NCBI GenBank assembly: GCA_028281785.1 | Contig: JANQJG010000241.1 | Location: 1-36,195 of the forward strand | Reading direction: 5' to 3' | Length of the DNA stretch: 36,195 nucleotides | DNA from: Rhodospirillales bacterium | Lineage (GTDB): Bacteria; Pseudomonadota; Alphaproteobacteria; Rhodospirillales; Shumkoniaceae | Shown here: piece after piece, positions 31,003 to 36,195 of the stretch | Layout of the letters: each line of letters opens with the position of its first letter | How positions within the stretch are numbered: the stretch's first letter is position 1 | Position numbers and translations under genes: made by a program | The notes under the pieces: model-generated | What the model was told of the DNA's origin: nothing | Database searches by the model: none | The model's input: only the letters and a program-made list of their open reading frames with translations

Positions 31003-32349
31003 TCATACGGAACCCGCGAATTCCTTCTCCATTTCGCGGCGGATTTTGATGGCGTTGTCTTTGGGATCGTAGTCGACATCATCCCAGGACAGCTGGGCGC
31101 CCCGCGGAATGTCGCGCTTGAGGGCGATATTGGCGGCGAGCCCGAGAGGCAGGCCGTTGTTCTCGAGCGAGACCGAGGTCGGCGTCTGCTTGCCCCAGAC
31201 GCAATACCCGCCCTCTCCGTCGAGCACCTCGCCCTTCTTGAGGTCGCGCTTGGCCGTCGCCACCACGTCGGAGAACCAGCCGATCGGGGCGCCGGTGGGC
31301 TCGCCGCGCACGGCGATGTTGGCGACGGAGATCCCGAGTTCCTGGCCAATCAGGTGGACCGGGCGGTAGAGGGTCGCGTATTGGAACGTCTCGTCCGGGA
31401 GGGTGTAATACTGCTCAAAGCATTCCCGGGCATAGTCGTGGCCGGCCTCGATGACCACATAGGTTCCCATCATCAGATGGTGGGGTACTTCGCTGCCGTC
31501 GCGGTTGAGCGAGGCGACCACTTCCGTCGTGCCCTTGTGGGAGAGGATGCCGCCATCGGTCTTCGGCCGGCAGACCGAGGACAGATCGAAGCGGGAGCAG
31601 GGCGGGAAGCCGAGACCATCGGGCTGGGGCGTCAGCCCGGTGGCGTTGCAGACGGCGGTCATCTCGATGCCCGACTTGGTGCCGTCGACGAAGGAATTGA
31701 ACATCTTGGGGTTCAGGCCGCCCCGGATCGCCATCTCCTCGTTGATCTGGTGGTAGTTCCAGACCGTGTCCGGGGTCGAGGCGTGCATCTCCGGCAGGTA
31801 TCGCGTGCCCTTGCCGGCGCAGACGACCTCGAAGCCGCAGGCGCGTGCCCAGTCGACATGCTCGCAGATGAGCGCCGGCTGATCGCCCCAGGCCATGGAA
31901 TAGCACACGCCCGCCTTCTCGGCCTGGCGGGCCAGCAGGGGGCCGGCAACGGCGTCAGCCTCGACATTGACCATGATCACATGCTTGCCGTTGGCGAAGG
32001 CAAGGTGGCAGTGGTGGATGCCGGCGCTGGGATCGCCGGTGCCGTCGATGACGATATCCAAGGGGCCGAACATGATCAGCCCCTCGGCATCATCGGTGAC
32101 GCAGGTGGCGCCGGTCGCCAAGGCCTCATCGAGGCTTTTCGCGCCGAGTCGTTCGGCGGTCCAGCCGCCGCGCATGACGCGCGGGACCACCTTGTCCGGC
32201 GCCAGGTCGGCGATGCCGACCACATGGATCCCCGGGGTGAAAAGGACCTGGGAGAGGAACATGGTGCCGAACTTGCCGGCCCCGATCATGCCGACGCGGA
32301 CCGGATGGCCCTCCTCGGCACGTCTCGAAAGCCCCTGGTGGAGATTCAT
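31003..32349 (-). CDS. NAD(P)-dependent oxidoreductase with SAF domain (homoserine-dehydrogenase-like)
   Basis: A 448-residue protein. VRVGMIGAGKFGTMFLSQVL near the N-terminus is a Rossmann NAD(P)-binding motif and DIVIDGTGDPSAG continues the dehydrogenase fold. The C-terminal part, from about AKRDLKKGEVLDGEGGYCVW to LKRDIPRGAQLSWDDVDYDP, is a SAF domain as found in sugar-acid and antifreeze-like proteins. A strong ribosome binding site (GGGAGG) lies 6 to 7 bases before the ATG at 32349. Related proteins are usually annotated as homoserine dehydrogenase or flagellar FlgA-like, but probably act on sugar acids. The upstream AT-rich region separates it from a divergent LysR gene that likely controls it. 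Confidence 0.85.
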   Translation of the reverse strand: MNLHQGLSRRAEEGHPVRVGMIGAGKFGTMFLSQVLFTPGIHVVGIADLAPDKVVPRVMRGGWTAERLGAKSLDEALATGATCVTDDAEGLIMFGPLDIVIDGTGDPSAGIHHCHLAFANGKHVIMVNVEADAVAGPLLARQAEKAGVCYSMAWGDQPALICEHVDWARACGFEVVCAGKGTRYLPEMHASTPDTVWNYHQINEEMAIRGGLNPKMFNSFVDGTKSGIEMTAVCNATGLTPQPDGLGFPPCSRFDLSSVCRPKTDGGILSHKGTTEVVASLNRDGSEVPHHLMMGTYVVIEAGHDYARECFEQYYTLPDETFQYATLYRPVHLIGQELGISVANIAVRGEPTGAPIGWFSDVVATAKRDLKKGEVLDGEGGYCVWGKQTPTSVSLENNGLPLGLAANIALKRDIPRGAQLSWDDVDYDPKDNAIKIRREMEKEFAGSV

Positions 32350-32400
32350 GGTGGTCCTCCCAAATCCACGGATAACACCACTAGCGTTGTGACTTGTTGA

Positions 32401-32438
32401 ATTCGAAAAGCATTCGAATCAAAATTACTTGTTCGAAT
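32401..32438. promoter_or_regulatory. Three TTCGAA palindromic sites upstream of the oxidoreductase
   Basis: TTCGAA cores occur at 32402-32407, 32413-32418 and 32432-32437, mostly as ATTCGAA(T) or GTTCGAAT. Centres are 11 and 19 bases apart, near helical spacing. They lie 50 to 90 bases upstream of the minus-strand ATG at 32349, where a regulator could act on its promoter. Confidence 0.45.
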
Positions 32439-32626
32439 TTTTGATCATCACTTTTTTCCATAATCATTATTTAAATATTAGAATGCTTGAGAATTCAAAA
32501 ACAAAAACGATAACATCTGTTAAGTTTATCTTAATTATTTTGTATCCCGCACATTGAAGAAGAAAGAGCATATCAATTAAATAATAAAAAGTATTTATCC
32601 ACGAAAGAATTAATCATTCAATGAAC

Positions 32627-32641
32627 TTGATAACGAATCAA
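32627..32641. promoter_or_regulatory. LysR-box-like palindrome
   Basis: TTGAT-AACGA-ATCAA is a perfect 5-base inverted repeat around 5 bases, with the T-N11-A form usual for LysR-type binding sites. It lies in the divergent region controlled by the LysR gene at 32905. Confidence 0.45.
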
Positions 32642-32904
32642 ATTTCTTGCTTAATATTTTGATGTTTATATTTTGGGTGGTCCATGAATTGATTAAGGCG
32701 TGTTGCCCACGTTGGTCTCCATATGTTGGTTTCGGATTCTGAAGTTGCCGAGCCCGAACCCAACGGGAGCGCGATATGACTAGCCATGCGGCAAACAGCC
32801 CGACGTTTAGTTCTGCTTGAAGATTTGGTCGAAATTTCTTAACATATTTTGCTGCGGATCCATTTGGATCAATTGGGCATTAGCTTCCCCAGACTGGAAA
32901 ACCT

Positions 32905-33861
32905 ATGACACGCAATCTCGGATTGAACGGAATCGTTTATTTTGAAGCAGCTGCCCGCCAGGGGCGCGTGTCCAAGGCCGCCGAGGAGTTGGACGTATCA
33001 AAGTCCGCCGTCAGTCAACAGATCAAACTGTTAGAGCAAAGGTTGGGCGTTCTCTTGTTCCGGCGGGAGAAACGCATTCTTCATCTGACGCAAGAAGGCG
33101 AACGACTTTTTGGGACCGCGTCGATCGCCTTGAAAATGTTACGCGAAACGTTAGAAACCGTGGCCCGACAGCGCGCGAGCCGACAACTGACGTTAAGGGT
33201 TAGTCCAAGTTTCGCTGCGCTATGGTTGACCCCCCGGCTCGGCGAGTTCGTCCGGGACAACCCCCAATGGAACCTCCGTATTGACGCAGCCCCGGATCCA
33301 TCTGATTTCGAACGCGAGGTGATTGACCTGGAGATTCGTTACGGAGATGGGGAGTGGCCGTATCCCTATGTGAAGCTGGTCGGGAGGGACTATGTTCTTC
33401 CCTTGGTTTCGCCAACTCACCTGGAAGAACTGCTGACCGAAAATGCCGACCTAGAAACGATTTTTCGCAGTACGCGTCTCATCGACAGCGTGAAGACGAT
33501 GATTCGGTGGGATGCTTGGTTGGTTCGGAACGGTTTCCATGTCGATAACACAAACAGTCTGGTTCAGATTGACCGCTCCGCCATGTCAATTCAGCTCGCC
33601 GTGCAGGGTACCGGGATCGCTCTTGAGTCCCTGACACTCGCCTATGACGAGTTGGCCCGAGGCACGCTGGTGCCTGTTTCGCCGTTAATTCCCGTCATAG
33701 AAACTCCCGCCTACTGGATTGTCGGTCCGAGCCGGCTTCAGAGCCGCCGCATCAACCAACTCTTTACAAGCTGGTTATGTAGCAAACTCGACGATCACGA
33801 TCGTGACATAAGGTCATTGATTCACGATCTCAAGCTGAAGACCACCTCTGCTGACACGTGA
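32905..33861 (+). CDS. LysR-family transcriptional regulator (GcvA-like)
   Basis: A 318-residue LysR protein. The helix-turn-helix is VYFEAAARQGRVSKAAEELD followed by VSKSAVSQQIKLLEQRLGVL; RREKRILHLTQEGERLF continues as in GcvA. The effector domain starts at LTLRVSPSFAALWLTPRLGE, and LEIRYGDGEWP is a GcvA-type feature. It is transcribed divergently from the SAF-domain oxidoreductase, the classic arrangement for a LysR activator and its target. It ends 43 bases before the convergent tctA. Codon use looks less GC-rich than in modules A to C. Confidence 0.92.
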   Translation: MTRNLGLNGIVYFEAAARQGRVSKAAEELDVSKSAVSQQIKLLEQRLGVLLFRREKRILHLTQEGERLFGTASIALKMLRETLETVARQRASRQLTLRVSPSFAALWLTPRLGEFVRDNPQWNLRIDAAPDPSDFEREVIDLEIRYGDGEWPYPYVKLVGRDYVLPLVSPTHLEELLTENADLETIFRSTRLIDSVKTMIRWDAWLVRNGFHVDNTNSLVQIDRSAMSIQLAVQGTGIALESLTLAYDELARGTLVPVSPLIPVIETPAYWIVGPSRLQSRRINQLFTSWLCSKLDDHDRDIRSLIHDLKLKTTSADT

Positions 33862-33904
33862 CATACCCGGGTTCGGTGCTGTCTCCACTCAGATTATGCT
33901 CTGC

Positions 33905-35437
33905 TCAAATTCGGTCGCCGACATCCCCGGCCTCACCATTGCCTTTGCTGAAGATTAAAAGGGATCGGATTTTCGGAGCTATGAGCGGATACAACATCAC
34001 CAATATGGTCAGGGTGAAGAAACAAGCTGCTATCGGCTGGGCAAAGAATTCGAAGACGTTCTGTCTGGTTATGATGAGCCCCTGGCGGAATGACTCCTCA
34101 AAGGTGGGTCCCAAGATGAAGCCGATGACAATGGGCGCCAGCGGAAAGCGATTGTACCGAAGCAAAAGTCCAATGATGCCGACGACGACGGCGACAACGA
34201 CGTCCAGAAAAGAGTTTCGGATTACATAAGCTCCAGCCAGTGAAAGCGCGACGACGACGGCCATCACGACAGAGGTTGGTGTTGCGACAACACGGCTGAA
34301 AAGATGCGCACACACCATACCAGCCACGAACATCATCAAGTTGGCGAACAAGAGTGCGACGAAGATGGACGCAACCAGATCAGGAGATTCCGAAAACAGG
34401 CGTGCCCCGGGCGTAATGCCGTGTACGATCAGCGCGCCGAGCATGACCGCCGTCCCACCATCCCCAGGAATACCCAGTGCGAGTGTTGGGACGAGCGCCC
34501 CGCCTGTCACTGCGTTGTTGGCGGCCTCCGAAGCCACGATGCCTTCTGGCTCTCCTTTTCCAAACTCGCTCTTTCGGGGAGAGCCCATACGCGCTTGGGC
34601 ATAACCGATCAGCGAAGCGACTGCGGCGCCAACGCCAGGAAGCACGCCCAAGAAGGTTCCGATTACGCAACTTCGCAAGAGGGTTCGAGATCGGATCCAC
34701 CATTCGCGAAAGGGGGCCAATTTAAATCCCACCGACACGATGGGCTTTGAGACCTGTCTGGTCTTTTGAGCCGCCTGATAAAAGACCTCGGAAAGTGCGA
34801 AAAGCCCGATCAGGACAGACACGAGATTAAAGCCCGCGCTAAGGCTGAAAACGTCGAAGGTGAAACGCTGAACTCCGCTCATCTGATCAATGCCGACCGT
34901 GGCCATAAACAGGCCGAGAATCCCTCCCAACAGGCCCTTGACGGGTGTCCCTCTAGATACCCAGGCGATCGTCGTCAAAGAGAAGACAATCAGAGCGAAG
35001 ATCTCTATGGGTCCGAACTCAAGTGCTATGGCTGCCAGCTGAGGTGCGGCTATCATCAACACGAGAAGGGAGAATACACCGCCTATTGTCGAAGATGTCG
35101 TTGACCAACCGAGTGCCTCCGCCGCAAGTCCTTTCCTCGCCATAGGATAACCGTCCAACACGGTTGCCGCCGACTGCGGTGTTCCAGGAACGTTGATCAG
35201 CAGCGCGGAAATGGAGCCGCCGTAAACCGAACTGCAGTACACGGAAAGAAGCAAGGCAAACGCTTGAGGCGCGTCCAGAACGAACGTAAACGGAAGGATC
35301 ATGGCGAGGGCCGTGATCGTTCCTAGACCCGGGAGCGCTCCAACAAGAACGCCCAAAAAAACACCCCCGAAAAGGCACAATAGGACGCTGAAATCCAAAA
35401 CCAAATCGAACGCGTCCAAAAGTACATCGAACGTCAT
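33905..35437 (-). CDS. TTT large permease (TctA family), second system
   Basis: A 510-residue TctA. VLVGALPGLGTITALAMILP is the signature, followed by CSSVYGGSISALLINVPGTP and DGYPMARKGLAAEALGW. The second repeat shows FLGVLPGVGAAVASLIGYAQ, EGIVASEAANNAVTGGALVP and LGIPGDGGTAVMLGAL. It is not closely similar to the TctA at 4594 and belongs to a different TTT system. Codon use is less GC-rich. It is the third gene of a minus-strand tctC-tctB-tctA operon, 43 bases after tctB. Confidence 0.93.
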   Translation of the reverse strand: MTFDVLLDAFDLVLDFSVLLCLFGGVFLGVLVGALPGLGTITALAMILPFTFVLDAPQAFALLLSVYCSSVYGGSISALLINVPGTPQSAATVLDGYPMARKGLAAEALGWSTTSSTIGGVFSLLVLMIAAPQLAAIALEFGPIEIFALIVFSLTTIAWVSRGTPVKGLLGGILGLFMATVGIDQMSGVQRFTFDVFSLSAGFNLVSVLIGLFALSEVFYQAAQKTRQVSKPIVSVGFKLAPFREWWIRSRTLLRSCVIGTFLGVLPGVGAAVASLIGYAQARMGSPRKSEFGKGEPEGIVASEAANNAVTGGALVPTLALGIPGDGGTAVMLGALIVHGITPGARLFSESPDLVASIFVALLFANLMMFVAGMVCAHLFSRVVATPTSVVMAVVVALSLAGAYVIRNSFLDVVVAVVVGIIGLLLRYNRFPLAPIVIGFILGPTFEESFRQGLIITRQNVFEFFAQPIAACFFTLTILVMLYPLIAPKIRSLLIFSKGNGEAGDVGDRI

Positions 35438-35480
35438 TATATGGTGACCCTGGATGTATTAACCTAATCTTCCAAAGAAC

Positions 35481-35957
35481 CTATATCGAATGAGACCACG
35501 GAGAAACCGGCAGTGGCATTCTCGCTATCTTTACTAGAATCACCCATATCGTCAGGACGGACACGGTACTGACGCATGACAGTATCCAGACCTTCCTGAA
35601 ACCGAGTATCCACCCGACCAAAATAACGGTCGGTATCATGGAGAACACAAAGCCGAGCCAGTTATAGACGGCCGTCGCAGCAGCAACAGCCAAGACCGTT
35701 AGAATGAAGCGCGTCCAGTCCATTTGCCATTCCGGCGCGGTTTTCGAACTGAGAAAACTGAAGATGATAAGGCATAGCGATAACCCAGAAAGCAAAATCA
35801 AGTAAATTTGCGCGACGAAGAAAGGTGGGGCATCTCCTTTCAAAACAAATAATTGAGATTCTTGCCCTTGAGTTGTGCTAAATAAGAACAAAAATGTAAC
35901 AAGAAGAGCGATCCCGTAGATGAAATCCAATCCATAGGATTTGTATTTTTTACTCAT
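35481..35957 (-). CDS. TTT small membrane subunit (TctB family), second system
   Basis: A 158-residue membrane protein with four hydrophobic segments: YGIALLVTFLFLFST, AQIYLILLSGLSLCLIIFSF, FILTVLAVAAATAVYNWLGF and VSTVSVLTIWVILVKIA. YNWLGFVFSMIPTVILVGWI resembles the TctB centre. The ATG at 35957 is preferred to an upstream in-frame start since GGGGG lies 8 bases before it and the extra N-terminal residues look non-functional. A strong hairpin separates it from the preceding tctC. Confidence 0.85.
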   Translation of the reverse strand: MSKKYKSYGLDFIYGIALLVTFLFLFSTTQGQESQLFVLKGDAPPFFVAQIYLILLSGLSLCLIIFSFLSSKTAPEWQMDWTRFILTVLAVAAATAVYNWLGFVFSMIPTVILVGWILGFRKVWILSCVSTVSVLTIWVILVKIARMPLPVSPWSHSI

Positions 35958-35977
35958 ACGGCGTGCCCCCAACCCAC

Positions 35978-36020
35978 AAGCGGCCACCTCAGGGGTTTTC
36001 CCGTGATGAGGCGGCCGCTT
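35978..36020 (-). other. Intercistronic hairpin between tctC and tctB
   Basis: Arms at 35978-35991 (AAGCGGCCACCTCA) and 36007-36020 (TGAGGCGGCCGCTT) pair over 14 positions with one mismatch and a 15-base loop. On the minus strand it lies 13 bases past the tctC stop and just before the tctB ribosome binding site. No T-run follows, so it is more likely an mRNA stabiliser or attenuator, allowing more binding protein than permease. Confidence 0.65.
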
Positions 36021-36033
36021 AACAAATCTAGAT

Positions 36034-36195
36034 TTATTTATCCTTTGCTATGGTCGCCTTGAGCAGCTCTCCGTTCTTTGTCCACTCATTGTCATGGAAG
36101 GCCTTGAAGTCCTCGGCGCCCATGTAGCGGACATAGTATCGGGACTTCTTCATTTGCTCCAGGAAGGTCTTTTCGGAGGTTGCCTCCTTGCAGGT
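36034..36195 (-). CDS. TTT substrate-binding protein (TctC/Bug family), C-terminal part (cut by window edge)
   Basis: Fifty-three residues are visible before a TAA at 36034-36036. RYMGAEDFKAFHDNEWTKNG and LLKATIAKDK match the C-terminal helix region of Bug-family TctC proteins, where a short GxxxF/Y..F...E motif is usual. It is the first gene of the minus-strand tctC-tctB-tctA order. The signal peptide and ligand site are beyond the window. Confidence 0.75.
   Translation of the reverse strand, partial: TCKEATSEKTFLEQMKKSRYYVRYMGAEDFKAFHDNEWTKNGELLKATIAKDK

Larger units (their letters stand above)
32350..32904. other. AT-rich divergent promoter region
   Basis: This 555-base intergenic region between divergent genes is very AT-rich compared with everything around it. 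It holds three TTCGAA sites near its left end and a TTGAT-AACGA-ATCAA palindrome in the middle (both listed). No open frame looks real. It should carry promoters for both the SAF-domain oxidoreductase and the LysR gene. Confidence 0.6.

Noticed and set aside
36024-36035. AAATCTAGATTT palindrome as another GntR operator
   Set aside because: It overlaps the tctC stop codon, lies at the end of an unrelated operon and differs in flanks from the sites at 18976 and 19028. Probably chance.
1-36195. CRISPR arrays, tRNA or rRNA genes, phage structural genes
   Set aside because: I saw no regularly spaced repeats, no cloverleaf-like segments with conserved tRNA motifs, and no phage-type proteins on either strand.

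Overview
The window looks like an accessory, catabolic stretch of an alphaproteobacterial chromosome. The evidence is mostly GC-rich coding sequence, many tripartite tricarboxylate transporter (TTT) and ATP-binding cassette (ABC) uptake genes, ATP-dependent hydantoinase genes, an HcnABC/LhpBEF-type flavoenzyme and LysR/GntR regulators. No rRNA, tRNA or CRISPR array was seen. The species cannot be named from the sequence alone.

The left edge (1-169) is the tail of an IS630-like transposase. Module A (548-7125, + strand) holds an M19 dipeptidase-like protein, a TTT substrate-binding protein, a CapA-like metallophosphatase-fold protein, TctB, TctA and a LysR regulator. Module B (7293-17428, + strand) holds one hyuA, two tandem hyuB paralogues, two DAO-type FAD subunits, a 2Fe-2S subunit, an HcnB-like FAD/2Fe-2S subunit and RidA. 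The simplest reading is a pathway in which a cyclic amide, imide or hydantoin-like ring is opened with ATP, the released N-substituted amino acid is oxidised by a membrane-linked flavoenzyme, and the imine is hydrolysed by RidA. Module A would supply uptake. A rho-independent terminator (17561-17589) and an IS3-family remnant (about 17680-17929) close module B.

Module C (18136-29741) has a divergent GntR/UTRA (HutC/PhnF-like) regulator, a short intergenic region with several TCTAG-containing palindromes, and then one long + strand operon. The operon encodes a cytoplasmic alkaline-phosphatase-superfamily hydrolase of nucleotide pyrophosphatase/phosphodiesterase (NPP) type, an ABC ATPase, a PLP aminotransferase, two permeases, and a duplicated pair consisting of a family-1 binding protein plus an AstE/AspA/DoeB-type zinc deacylase. 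It looks like uptake and stepwise dismantling of an N-acylated, phosphorus- or sulfur-ester-bearing amino compound. The substrate is not known.

Module D (30407-36195) has a VOC protein and an NAD-dependent SAF-domain oxidoreductase on the minus strand. A very AT-rich divergent promoter region separates them from a GcvA-like LysR gene. A second, unrelated TTT operon (tctC partial, tctB, tctA) follows on the minus strand. The LysR and TTT genes look less GC-rich than modules A to C.

Two binding-protein genes (24787-26094 and the partial one at 36034) are followed by long intercistronic hairpins that lack a terminator U-run, and a third (27349-28614) is followed by two tandem palindromes. The points most worth follow-up are the paired duplications in module B (two HyuB, two FAD beta subunits), the duplicated binding-protein/deacylase module in C, and the operator-like palindromes at the start of each module.
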